In this document: positions 1 to 7,877 of the stretch, piece by piece
Layout of the letters: every line of letters begins with the position of its first letter
How positions within the stretch are numbered: position 1 is the first letter of the stretch
NCBI RefSeq assembly: GCF_015461805.1
Contig: NZ_JACVZE010000012.1
Span: forward strand, 100,984 to 164,983
Reading direction: 5' to 3'
Source: Pseudomonas pisciculturae
Lineage (GTDB): Bacteria; Pseudomonadota; Gammaproteobacteria; Pseudomonadales; Pseudomonadaceae
Length of the DNA: 64,000 nucleotides
The notes under the pieces: generated by a model
The model's input: only the letters and a program-made list of their open reading frames with translations
The model's database searches: none
What the model was told of the DNA's origin: nothing
Position numbers and translations under genes: made by a program

Positions 1-1
1 C

Positions 2-421
2 CATGGCGGCAATATCGCGACGATTGAAGCGGCGTTTTCCGAGCTGTACGCCGAAGCCAGTTTCGCCCGCCGCCCGGCTGGGTTCGCCTTGAAGCTGGTG
101 AACTGGTGGGATTTGGAAGGCGTCAACGACCTGGCTCACCAGCAATTTCCCGTGGGCCATGGCAGCCATGCCACGCCGTCGGAGATTGCGGTGACGCAGT
201 GGGCGTATCCGGATTCGATCAAGACCGCCGAGTACTCACCGCAGATCGCCAATACCGGGCCGATCCGTGAAGCACTGGATTTCCGTGCACGCTTCCCCGA
301 CGGGCGCATGGGCTCGGACCCGGCGTTGGCGACGGTGGAGAAAGGTGGGGCGTTGGTGAAGTTGGCGGCGCAGGGGTTGGTCAAAACGGTCAATGCTTTC
401 AGCAACGAAGCCAAACCCTAG
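2..421 (+). CDS. Creatininase family amidohydrolase, C-terminal part
   Basis: The reading frame is open from base 2, so the 5' end lies outside the window and about 139 residues are visible. The visible part starts with HGGN and carries HGSHATPSE about 45 residues later. Both resemble the metal-binding segments of creatininase-family enzymes (creatinine amidohydrolase, MftE-like), which are metal-dependent amide hydrolases usually of about 230-260 residues. Roughly the C-terminal half is therefore present. The true substrate cannot be told from this fragment, since many members of the family do not act on creatinine. A REP pair follows the stop codon and separates it from the convergent genes on the other strand. 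Confidence 0.75.
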   Translation, partial: HGGNIATIEAAFSELYAEASFARRPAGFALKLVNWWDLEGVNDLAHQQFPVGHGSHATPSEIAVTQWAYPDSIKTAEYSPQIANTGPIREALDFRARFPDGRMGSDPALATVEKGGALVKLAAQGLVKTVNAFSNEAKP

Positions 422-438
422 GCCGTATACAGGTCAAA

Positions 439-530
439 ATGTGGGAGGGGGCTTGCCCCCGATGGCAGTGGATCAGTCAGAGCATCTGTGACTGTCACAC
501 CGCTATCGGGGGCAAGCCCCCTCCCACATT
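439..530. repeat. REP pair (inverted REP doublet)
   Basis: Two inverted arms, GTGGGAGGGGGCTTGCCCCC and its complement, flank a spacer of about 45 bases. This is the usual Pseudomonas REP doublet and can fold into a long hairpin. It lies between two convergent genes. Confidence 0.9.
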
Positions 531-542
531 TAGCCTCGTGTG

Positions 543-884
543 TTACTTACATTCTTGTGCTGCCAGTTCCAGCCGCGACGGCGTGAGCGCAGACGCCAGC
601 GGCTTGCGCTCATACAAAAACACCTTGCCGCCCTCCTGAGCCTTGTAGGCCTCCAGCACATCATCGGCCGCGATCTTGCTGGTCAGCACCACTTTGGCGT
701 GACGCGAGTTCTGGGTCACGGTCGACGTGATCCCGTGTTTTTCCAGCTTGCCCACCACACACTGCGCATAAGCCTCAGGGGCTTTTGTGGTTTGCAGGGT
801 CAGGGTAGGAACGTTAGGGGAAGACACACAACCGGCCAGCCACAGGGAAGCAAAGGCCAGGGCCGGTACAAAAAAAGAACGCAT
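543..884 (-). CDS. Small predicted lipoprotein, unknown function
   Basis: A 113-residue protein starting MRSFFVPALAFASL followed by the lipobox LAGC, so it should be processed by signal peptidase II and lipid-anchored in the cell envelope. The start at 884 was chosen because it places a normal signal peptide at the N terminus; an upstream in-frame ATG (956) would add 24 residues with no signal character. No family is recognised. It lies 34 bases downstream of the broken exported-protein gene on the same strand and was probably transcribed with it. Confidence 0.7.
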   Translation of the reverse strand: MRSFFVPALAFASLWLAGCVSSPNVPTLTLQTTKAPEAYAQCVVGKLEKHGITSTVTQNSRHAKVVLTSKIAADDVLEAYKAQEGGKVFLYERKPLASALTPSRLELAAQECK

Positions 885-918
885 GAAGAAATCCTGAAGA
901 TAAAGATAAAAGTTCACA

Positions 919-1563
919 TCAACCCGCACGCACCAAGGCTTTGAGCGACACATCAAACTGCTTCAAGGCATCGCGCTGCACATCACGCTGCTGCTCGATC
1001 TGCGCGGCAATTTCCGGCGCGGCCTTGTCGTGTACCCACACCGACGGCACTTGCTTGTGCACTGAGCCCTCGGCCTTGGCGATGTATTGCAGGTTCGCAT
1101 CGTAGAACCGCGCAATAAAACGCGCCTCGACCACATCGTTACGCTGGGTCAGCAGTTGGTTATGGGTGTCGAGCATCACCACCACATCGGGGTGAGCCTG
1201 CACCAGGGCGTCCAGGTTGTCGTAGACCGTGACCGACAAAAAGGTGCCTTGCAGCGAACTCATCAACCAATCAATGGCCAGTTCCGGGTCGGAACTGCTG
1301 ACGAACGCCTGGCGGATGCGCTCGTCGAGAGCGTCCTTGGCGCCGTTCAAGGCCATGTCGTGGTAGCGTTAAAGGTAACTGAGGTTGTCGCGGGTATTAT
1401 CGCTCAACAACACACCCACTGACTGCGCATGCTGCAGGGAGTCTACGCTAGCGCCAATCGGTAGCAAATGGCTACTATGCAATTCATCCGCGATTGCGCC
1501 GTTATTGATGACGACAGTGCCCAGCATCAGGGCCATTAAAGCGAATTGGATAATCGTCTTCAT
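919..1563 (-). pseudogene. Exported protein gene interrupted by an in-frame TAA
   Basis: Two open segments on the minus strand are in the same frame and separated only by one TAA codon (1369-1371). The first segment (1563-1372) encodes a signal peptide (MKTIIQFALMALMLGTVV) and 64 residues in all. The second continues with RYHDMALNGAKDAL and runs to 919. Reading through the stop gives a protein of about 214 residues with continuous coding character. The ATG at 1356 that would restart translation has no Shine-Dalgarno sequence and would give a product without a signal peptide. A CAA or CAG to TAA change is the simplest explanation. No functional family is recognised. Confidence 0.75.
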
Positions 1564-1694
1564 CGCGCATTTCCTTGAGCTGCGTTTCGATGAAGCAATT
1601 TTGCGCTTTTCCCGAAAAAACAGAACTTGCGATCCGTGATGGTGACTATTATCTGAACCGATAGTGCACCCATAAAATCTATAAGGACCTCGCT

Positions 1695-1940
1695 ATGAAG
1701 CCCCACCAGAAAACCTTCGACCGCATCCGCGAAGCTGTCTTGCCGGAGTTTCGCGAGCGGGTCGCCGACTACCTGGTCGACTATGAAAACGTGCTGCAAG
1801 ACGCAACGGCCGACGCCGACCAAACTCTCGCCAACGCCCAGCAATTGCGCGGTTACCTGCGTGGTTTGAACACCACGCGGGTACTGGGCATGGCCGATTG
1901 GGAAGACCTGGACCGCCGCGTGGCCCAGGAATGGCTGTAA
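1695..1940 (+). CDS. Small conserved-type hypothetical protein (81 aa)
   Basis: The gene encodes 81 residues, charged and apparently soluble, starting MKPHQKTFDRIREAV and ending EWL. A purine-rich AAGGAC lies 8-10 bases before the ATG, which supports the start. There is no signal peptide or membrane segment. The composition is helical, with many Asp, Ala and Arg residues. It is divergent from the broken exported-protein gene and convergent with the YfcF-type transferase. I do not recognise the family and propose no function. Confidence 0.7.
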   Translation: MKPHQKTFDRIREAVLPEFRERVADYLVDYENVLQDATADADQTLANAQQLRGYLRGLNTTRVLGMADWEDLDRRVAQEWL

Positions 1941-1944
1941 ACCT

Positions 1945-2577
1945 TTAGAGTGTTGGCCTCGTCAGGTTGACCCACGCCTGCACCGACGGCCGTTGCCATT
2001 GGCGCTGCGCGTAGGCCACCAACTCGGCGGGTACGCTGTCACCGTTGAGGATCAGGCGATTGAGCATCACCGCCAGGTCCACATCCGCAATCGACCACTC
2101 ACCGAACAGGTAAGCCGGGTTACCCACCAACAAGGCCTGCGCCGCACTGATCAACTTGGCAGCGGCCACTTCGGCCTCGGTCGACAGTGGCGGCCTCTTC
2201 TGCCCGTAGAACACCACCAGCGTCGAACGCTCCTGACGAATCGCCAGCAAGTCGCTGCGCAGCCAGGCCTGCACCTGCCGTGCCCTCGCCCGCTGCCGGG
2301 GCTCGGTCGGATAGATCGGCGTATCGGGGTAACGCTCTTCCAGGTACTCAGTGATCGCCGACGACTCCGACAGCGCAAAGTCGCCCTCCTCCAGCGTGGG
2401 CACGCGCCGGGTCAGGGACAGCGTGGCGAAGCCTGCCGTCTGGTTTTGCGCGGCATCGAGGTCCAAGGTCACGGTATCGAAGGCCAGGCCCTTTTCCCGC
2501 AGGGCCACAAACACCGACATGGCATACGGGCTGGTGAACTGGGCATCGACGTACAGGCGCAACGCGGGTGTGTTCAT
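1945..2577 (-). CDS. yfcF: Glutathione S-transferase, YfcF type
   Basis: A 210-residue cytosolic glutathione transferase. The sequence follows Escherichia coli YfcF closely: an N-terminal thioredoxin-like half (LYVDAQFTSPYAMSVFVALREKG, with the cis-proline region RRVPTLEEGDF and SESSAITEYLEERYP, which binds the glutathione gamma-glutamyl group) and a helical C-terminal half with RARARQVQAWLRSDL and FGEWSIADVDLA. YfcF has glutathione-dependent peroxidase and transferase activity and contributes to oxidative-stress tolerance. The start at 2577 follows AAGGAGACCCGCC, a good ribosome binding site; an upstream extension lacks family similarity. It is monocistronic as far as can be seen. Confidence 0.9.
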   Translation of the reverse strand: MNTPALRLYVDAQFTSPYAMSVFVALREKGLAFDTVTLDLDAAQNQTAGFATLSLTRRVPTLEEGDFALSESSAITEYLEERYPDTPIYPTEPRQRARARQVQAWLRSDLLAIRQERSTLVVFYGQKRPPLSTEAEVAAAKLISAAQALLVGNPAYLFGEWSIADVDLAVMLNRLILNGDSVPAELVAYAQRQWQRPSVQAWVNLTRPTL

Positions 2578-2673
2578 GGCGGGTCTCCTTGAGTGAAAGC
2601 CCACGCTACGAGATCGGCGGCGGGAAAGACAATGGCGGGTTTTTATAGGGGCATTCCCCTTGGGAATAGTGAC

Positions 2674-3210
2674 TTAACCGGCAAACCCACCCGCATTGAG
2701 AAACGCATATTCCGCCCCGGTACTGACACGGGCCAACACCTCATTACGATGGGGAAAACGCCCGAAACGCTCGATGATGTCTGCGTGTTCCTTGGCCCAG
2801 TGGTAGGTGTTGGCGTCCAATTGCTGATTGAGGGCAAGGGAGCGCTGTTGGTCTGCCGGGTCTTCCGAATGTTCGAACGGCAGATAACAGAATGCACGCA
2901 AGGCCGGTTCGACCAATGAGTCCAGCCCGGCATCCACCATGCGCGCGGCATATAGCCGTGCCAGCGGGTCAGTGGCAAACATATGGGCGGTGCCGCGAAA
3001 GGCATTGCGTGGGTATTGATCGAGCAGGATCAACAGGGCCAGGGCACCCTCTGGCGAGTCGAGCCAATGTTCCAGCTCACGGCGGGCGGCTTGGAGGTGG
3101 GTGGTGTAGAAGGTGTCGCGAAAGCTCGCGTCAAAGGCCTCGTCTTTTGCGAACCAGCGTTTGGGGCCAGCGGTTTGCCAGAAGGTGATGACAGCGTTTG
3201 GGGTAGTCAT
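2674..3210 (-). CDS. DUF924 family protein
   Basis: A 178-residue protein of the DUF924 (YmdB/tetratricopeptide-like alpha-helical) family. Typical segments are FWQTAGPKRWFAKDEAFDASF near the N terminus, LLDQYPRNAFRGTAHMFATD in the middle and FCYLPFEHSEDPADQQRS further on. The family is widespread in proteobacteria and its biochemical role is not established. The start MTTPNAV at 3210 was chosen because the family begins close to the FW motif; 31 further codons upstream are open but unlike the family. No partner gene is evident. Confidence 0.8.
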   Translation of the reverse strand: MTTPNAVITFWQTAGPKRWFAKDEAFDASFRDTFYTTHLQAARRELEHWLDSPEGALALLILLDQYPRNAFRGTAHMFATDPLARLYAARMVDAGLDSLVEPALRAFCYLPFEHSEDPADQQRSLALNQQLDANTYHWAKEHADIIERFGRFPHRNEVLARVSTGAEYAFLNAGGFAG

Positions 3211-3274
3211 GGTGATGGCCTGTGAAAGCGATTTTGCTGAAGTTACCAGAATCGAGCATACGACGAGCCCCCCC

Positions 3275-3297
3275 TTGTGGGAGCTGGCTTGCCATCT
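3275..3297. repeat. Single half-REP
   Basis: TGTGGGAGCTGGCTTGCC, one arm of a REP palindrome without its partner, lies between the divergent DUF924 and DUF1624 genes. Confidence 0.6.
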
Positions 3298-3369
3298 ACA
3301 CAACGAATCGCGGCAACGTGCAGATTAATGTTATACGATAACACTCCTTTTTCGCCCTGCCCTGTGATC

Positions 3370-4530
3370 ATGCCCATGACCGATGCTGTTCCTTTGCGCC
3401 AACGCCTGCTCTCCATCGATGCCCTGCGTGGCTTGGTGATTCTGTTTATGTTGCTGGACCACGTGCGCGAGACCTTCCTGCTGCACCGCCAGGTCAGCGA
3501 CCCCATGACCATCGACAGCACCGAGCCTGCGCTGTTTATCAGCCGTACCCTCGCCCACCTGTGCGCACCGGTCTTTGTATTACTCACGGGTTTATCCGCC
3601 TGGTTGTACGGCCAGAAATACCAGGGCCGACGCGACGTGTCGGCCTTCCTGTTCAAGCGCGGGCTGTTCCTGGTGGTGCTGGAATTCACCCTGGTCAACT
3701 TCGCCTGGACCTTCCAACTGCCGCCCAGCGTGATCTACATGCAGGTGATCTGGGCCATTGGCGTGAGCATGCTCGCCCTGGCCGCGCTGGTGTGGTTGCC
3801 GCGCCCGCTGTTGATCGGCTTGGCGATTGTGATCATTGGCGGGCACAACCTGTTGGATGGCCTGCACTTCGCACCGGGCTCGGCTGCTCAAAACCTGTGG
3901 GCGATTTTGCATGAACGTAGCTGGATCGACGTAAGCGACACCCTGCGCCTGCGCGTTACCTACCCGGTGCTGCCGTGGATCGGCGTGATTGCCCTGGGTT
4001 ATGGCCTGGGGCCGTGGTTTGCCAATGGCATGCCGTCGGCGCTGCGTCAGCGTTATCTGCTGCTGGCGGGAGTGGGGGCGCTTGTGGGGTTTGGCCTATT
4101 GCGTGCGCTTAATGGCTATGGTGAGAAGCCTTGGCAGAGCTATGACAGCGGCGTGCAGACGTTGATGAGTTTTTTCAACGTGACCAAGTACCCGCCTTCG
4201 CTGTTGTTTTTGGCGCTGACACTGGGGATTGGGTTGCTGCTGTTGCTGGCGTTTGAACGTGCGGGGCACAAGCGTTGGGTTGCAGTGCTGGCCACGTTCG
4301 GGGCGGCGCCGATGTTCTTCTACCTGCTGCACCTGTATGTGCTGAAAGTGCTGTATGTGGCGTGCTTGGCGGTGTTTGGCCTGAACCATGGCAACTACTT
4401 TGGTTTTGACAGCATTGGCGCGGTGTGGCTGGTGGCGCTGTTGTTGCCGTTGGCGTTGTACGTGCCGGTGCGTTGGTTTGCGGGGCTGAAAGCTCGGCGC
4501 CGCGACCTGGCCTGGCTCAAATACCTCTGA
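3370..4530 (+). CDS. DUF1624/heparan-alpha-glucosaminide acetyltransferase-like membrane protein
   Basis: A polytopic inner-membrane protein of about 386 residues with around ten hydrophobic segments. It opens with RLLSIDALRGLVILFMLLDHVRE, the R-x-x-x-x-DxLRG-x-x motif of the DUF1624 and acyltransferase-3-like families, in which the following His is thought to take part in acyl transfer. Later segments (APMFFYLLHLYVLK) match the same family. The substrate is unknown; related proteins acetylate cell-surface or lysosomal sugars. ATG at 3370 and 3376 are both possible and neither has a strong ribosome binding site. A lone half-REP (about 3275-3296) lies upstream. Confidence 0.75.
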   Translation: MPMTDAVPLRQRLLSIDALRGLVILFMLLDHVRETFLLHRQVSDPMTIDSTEPALFISRTLAHLCAPVFVLLTGLSAWLYGQKYQGRRDVSAFLFKRGLFLVVLEFTLVNFAWTFQLPPSVIYMQVIWAIGVSMLALAALVWLPRPLLIGLAIVIIGGHNLLDGLHFAPGSAAQNLWAILHERSWIDVSDTLRLRVTYPVLPWIGVIALGYGLGPWFANGMPSALRQRYLLLAGVGALVGFGLLRALNGYGEKPWQSYDSGVQTLMSFFNVTKYPPSLLFLALTLGIGLLLLLAFERAGHKRWVAVLATFGAAPMFFYLLHLYVLKVLYVACLAVFGLNHGNYFGFDSIGAVWLVALLLPLALYVPVRWFAGLKARRRDLAWLKYL

Positions 4531-4545
4531 CCCAACGCAGGCCAA

Positions 4546-4639
4546 AATGTGGGAGGGGGCTTGCTCCCGATGGCAGTGGGTCAGCTACAGATAAGCTGAC
4601 TGATCCACCGCCATCGGGAGCAAGCCCCCTCCCACATTT
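4546..4639. repeat. REP pair
   Basis: Inverted arms of the GTGGGAGGGGGCTTGCTCCC type flank a short spacer. The element sits between the convergent DUF1624 gene and metE and can form a strong hairpin that may serve both as a bidirectional transcript end. Confidence 0.9.
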
Positions 4640-4660
4640 GAACCGTGCAAGACCTTGGAA

Positions 4661-6949
4661 TCAGGCCAGTTCGGTACGAAGTTGGCGAGCGGCCGCAACC
4701 ATGTGAATCAGCGCCGCCTCCGTCTCCGGCCAACCCCGCGTTTTCAAACCGCAATCCGGGTTCACCCACAACCGCTCGGCCGGAATCCGCTTGGCCGCTT
4801 TGCGCAGCAAGTTCGCCATCTCTGAAGCCTCCGGCACCCGTGGCGAGTGGATGTCATAAACACCCGGCCCGATTTCATTCGGGTAAGCGAAGGCTTCAAA
4901 GGCCTCCAGCAACTCCATATCCGAACGTGATGTCTCGATGGTGATCACATCGGCATCCATCGCCGCAATGCTCTCGATCACATCGTTGAACTCGCTGTAG
5001 CACATGTGGGTGTGGATCTGGGTTTCATCACGCACGCCGCTGGCGCACAGGCGAAACACCTCGGTGGCCCAATCCAGATAGTGCTGCCACTGCGCCTGAC
5101 GCAACGGCAAGCCTTCACGGAACGCGGCTTCGTCGATCTGCACGATCTTGATACCCGCCGCTTCCAGGTCAACGACTTCATCACGAATGGCCAGCGCCAA
5201 CTGCCGCGCCTGCACTTCGCGACTCACGTCTTCACGCGGGAACGACCACATCAGCATGGTCACAGGGCCGGTCAGCATGCCCTTCATCACCTTGCAGGTG
5301 AGGCCTTGGGCGTAGCGGATCCACTCCACGGTCATCGCCTTTGGGCGGCTCAGGTCGCCAACAATTACCGCCGGTTTCACGCAGCGCGAACCGTAGCTCT
5401 GCACCCAGCCAAAGCGCGTGAATACGTAGCCATCCAACTGCTCGGCGAAATATTCGACCATGTCGTTACGCTCGGCTTCACCGTGCACCAGTACGTCCAG
5501 GCCAAGATTCTCCTGCACCTCGACGGCGTGCTTGATCTCGCTGTGCATCGCTTCAACGTATTCGGCTTCACTCAACTTGCCGGCCTTGTACGACTGGCGC
5601 GCCAGGCGAATCGACGCGGTCTGCGGGAATGAACCAATAGTGGTGGTCGGGAACAGCGGCAGGTTCAGGCCGGCGCGCTGTCTCTCGATACGCTGGGCAA
5701 ACGGCGATTGGCGCTGGCTGTCCCGGGCGGTAATCGCCGCCACACGGGCTTGTACCGCCGGTTTGTGAATACGCGCAGAGGCAGCACGAGCGGCTTGCAC
5801 CGCACAGCTCTGTGCCAATGCCGCCAACACGTTTGATGCTTCGGGCGCATTGACCGCTTGGGCCAACACCGCCACTTCAGCACACTTCTGCACGGCGAAG
5901 GCCAGCCAGCTTTTCAGCTCGGCATCCAGCTTGTCTTCGCGACCCAGGTCGACCGGGCTGTGCAGCAATGAGCAGGACGGCGCAACCCATAGGCGATCAC
6001 CGAGTTTTTCATGGGCGTGCTGCAAGGTGGCCAGGGCTTGTTCCAGGTCGCAACGCCAGACGTTACGGCCGTTGACCACGCCCAATGACAGCACCTTATA
6101 AGCCGGCAGACGGTCGAGGATGGTCGGGTACTGTTCCGGTGCGCGCACCAGGTCGATATGCAGCCCGTCGACTGGCAGGTTGGCGGCCAGGCCGAGGTTT
6201 TCTTCCAGGCCACCGAAGTAGGTCGCCAGCAGTTTTTTCAGCGGGTCACGCTGGATCTGGTTGTAGGCCCGTTCGAAGGCGTTTTTCCACTCTTGGGGCA
6301 GGTCCAGCACAAGAATCGGCTCGTCAATCTGCACCCATTCCACGCCCAGGTCGGCCAGTCGTTGGAAAATCTGGCCGTATAGCGGCAGCAATCGATCGAG
6401 CAATTCGAGTTTGTCGAAATCGCCGCCCTTGGCCTTGCCCAGCCACAGATAAGTCAACGGGCCGATCACCACCGGCTTGACGTTGTGACCCAGCTCGCGC
6501 GCTTCCTGCACTTCTTCGAACAACTGGTCCCAACCCAGGTGAAAGTGCTGGTCGGCGCTGAACTCCGGCACGAGGTAGTGATAGTTGGTGTCGAACCACT
6601 TGGTCATTTCCTGGGCGTGGGCACCGCCGCAGCAGCTGTCACTGACGCCGCGGGCCATGCCGAACAGGGTTTGCAGCGTGGCCTGGCCATCAGCCGGGCG
6701 GAAACGCTCAGGGACCACGCCGAACATCAGCGAGTGCGTCAGCACCTGGTCGTACCAGGCAAAATCGCCGACCGGCAGCAATTCAATGCCGGCCTGCTTT
6801 TGCAGGTCCCAATGCGCCTTGCGCAGGTCACGGCCAACGGCACGCAGGCCGGCCTCGTCGAGCTCGCCCTTCCAAAACGCTTCCTGCGCTTTTTTCAGTT
6901 CACGATCGCGTCCAATGCGCGGAAATCCCAGGGAATGAGCGACTGCCAT
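4661..6949 (-). CDS. metE: Cobalamin-independent methionine synthase MetE
   Basis: A 762-residue 5-methyltetrahydropteroyltriglutamate-homocysteine methyltransferase. It transfers the methyl group of folate to homocysteine in the last step of methionine synthesis, in the cytosol, without vitamin B12. The N-terminal barrel begins SLGFPRIGRDRELKKA, and the C-terminal barrel begins near FPTTTIGSFPQT. The zinc ligands are visible as the His and Cys of IHTHMCYSEF (about residues 646-648) and the Cys of NPDCGLKTRGW (about 732). Length is normal for the family. There is no room for a cobalamin riboswitch, as only 98 bases separate it from the upstream gene. No metR gene lies next to it in this window. 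Confidence 0.97.
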   Translation of the reverse strand: MAVAHSLGFPRIGRDRELKKAQEAFWKGELDEAGLRAVGRDLRKAHWDLQKQAGIELLPVGDFAWYDQVLTHSLMFGVVPERFRPADGQATLQTLFGMARGVSDSCCGGAHAQEMTKWFDTNYHYLVPEFSADQHFHLGWDQLFEEVQEARELGHNVKPVVIGPLTYLWLGKAKGGDFDKLELLDRLLPLYGQIFQRLADLGVEWVQIDEPILVLDLPQEWKNAFERAYNQIQRDPLKKLLATYFGGLEENLGLAANLPVDGLHIDLVRAPEQYPTILDRLPAYKVLSLGVVNGRNVWRCDLEQALATLQHAHEKLGDRLWVAPSCSLLHSPVDLGREDKLDAELKSWLAFAVQKCAEVAVLAQAVNAPEASNVLAALAQSCAVQAARAASARIHKPAVQARVAAITARDSQRQSPFAQRIERQRAGLNLPLFPTTTIGSFPQTASIRLARQSYKAGKLSEAEYVEAMHSEIKHAVEVQENLGLDVLVHGEAERNDMVEYFAEQLDGYVFTRFGWVQSYGSRCVKPAVIVGDLSRPKAMTVEWIRYAQGLTCKVMKGMLTGPVTMLMWSFPREDVSREVQARQLALAIRDEVVDLEAAGIKIVQIDEAAFREGLPLRQAQWQHYLDWATEVFRLCASGVRDETQIHTHMCYSEFNDVIESIAAMDADVITIETSRSDMELLEAFEAFAYPNEIGPGVYDIHSPRVPEASEMANLLRKAAKRIPAERLWVNPDCGLKTRGWPETEAALIHMVAAARQLRTELA

Positions 6950-7006
6950 GACTTACAACTCCAAATGTCGTTTTGTATGGCAGCTATTGTCGGCAGGTAC
7001 TGATAG

Positions 7007-7019
7007 TGAGACAAACTCA
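7007..7019 (-). promoter_or_regulatory. Candidate MetR-like operator in front of metE
   Basis: TGAG-ACAAA-CTCA is a perfect 4-bp inverted repeat with a 5-bp spacer, the architecture of the MetR site (TGAA-N5-TTCA) but with one changed position in each arm. It lies 58 bases before the metE start codon. The assignment is an inference from shape and position only. Confidence 0.35.
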
Positions 7020-7047
7020 TATTATTCTAGATGATCACAAGATCTAC

Positions 7048-7650
7048 TCATGTTGAGATCAGATGCACATAGAACGCGTGAAACATGAAATACGCACACA
7101 CCGCCAGCGCGATTCCCATGCTGCGGTTGAACAAGGTGAACGCCGATGCCCCGTTGATCCGCCGCCCCAGCACCGCCCCCAGCAATGAGTAAAGCCATGG
7201 CGCACCGAACGCACCAAAGGCCAACACCGCCGAGACCGCAGCGATGGACACCCCAGTGATATGCGCCGCCGGCAACATCACACTGGTGATCGGCAACACC
7301 GCCATGATCCCCTTGGGGTTGAGCAACTGGATCACCAGGCCGTTCCAGAACGTGAGGGTTTTGGCCGGTGCGCGGGTTTCATCCACCACCGTGCGTGCGG
7401 TAAACACCTGGTAAGCCAGATACAGCGTGTACACCCCGCCGATCAACGAGATATACGGCAACGCCGCCTGGGAAATGATCGCCTCGCCGGTGTAGCCGAA
7501 CACAACGAACAGCAACATCATCGCGCAGCCCACGCCGATGAAAAAGCCGGTGGAGCGGCGGAACTGACCGGTAAGCCCCGCGTTGAGCCCCATGAAATTC
7601 ACGGGGCCGGGGCTGTACATGACGCTGAAGGCGTAGAGGAAAATGTCCAT
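7048..7650 (-). CDS. LysE/RhtB family amino-acid exporter
   Basis: A 200-residue inner-membrane protein with about six hydrophobic segments. The N-terminal region MDIFLYAFSVMYSPGPVN contains the PGPxN motif of the LysE/RhtB translocator superfamily, which exports amino acids such as lysine, homoserine or threonine. QLLNPKGIMAVLP in the middle is the second conserved element (NPK). The start at 7650 was chosen because family members begin a few residues before the first helix. It lies upstream of metE on the same strand, so export of a methionine-related compound is conceivable, but nothing in the sequence fixes the substrate. Confidence 0.85.
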   Translation of the reverse strand: MDIFLYAFSVMYSPGPVNFMGLNAGLTGQFRRSTGFFIGVGCAMMLLFVVFGYTGEAIISQAALPYISLIGGVYTLYLAYQVFTARTVVDETRAPAKTLTFWNGLVIQLLNPKGIMAVLPITSVMLPAAHITGVSIAAVSAVLAFGAFGAPWLYSLLGAVLGRRINGASAFTLFNRSMGIALAVCAYFMFHAFYVHLIST

Positions 7651-7773
7651 GGAAGACCTGCATGAGAGAAAGTGCAATGAGTCTACGCAGGCGGTTGGTG
7701 GGCAATCTTGTACGTTTGTGGTCGAGACAAATCTCTGTATTGCACGTCATTTTCTGCTCATGTAGTACCTGAC

Positions 7774-7801
7774 TTGAAAGAGCACAGACTGATGCCATAA
7801 T
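7774..7801 (+). promoter_or_regulatory. Candidate sigma-70 promoter for the lipoprotein gene
   Basis: TTGAAA, a 16-base spacer and CATAAT form a near-consensus -35/-10 pair reading toward the lipoprotein gene that starts at 7878. About 65 bases of untranslated leader would result. Confidence 0.45.
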
Positions 7802-7877
7802 GCCTCTACCTCTTCAAACTCATATTGATCAGGTCATTTAGCCGCCATAGAGCGCCCCCCGAAAAAGGACTTTCCCG

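Noticed and set aside
1354..1356. Separate gene starting at ATG 1356 after the TAA
   Set aside because: There is no Shine-Dalgarno sequence, it would lack the signal peptide and its frame is continuous with the upstream segment.
6950..7047. Cobalamin riboswitch before metE
   Set aside because: Only 98 bases separate metE from the upstream gene and no riboswitch-like conserved segments are visible.
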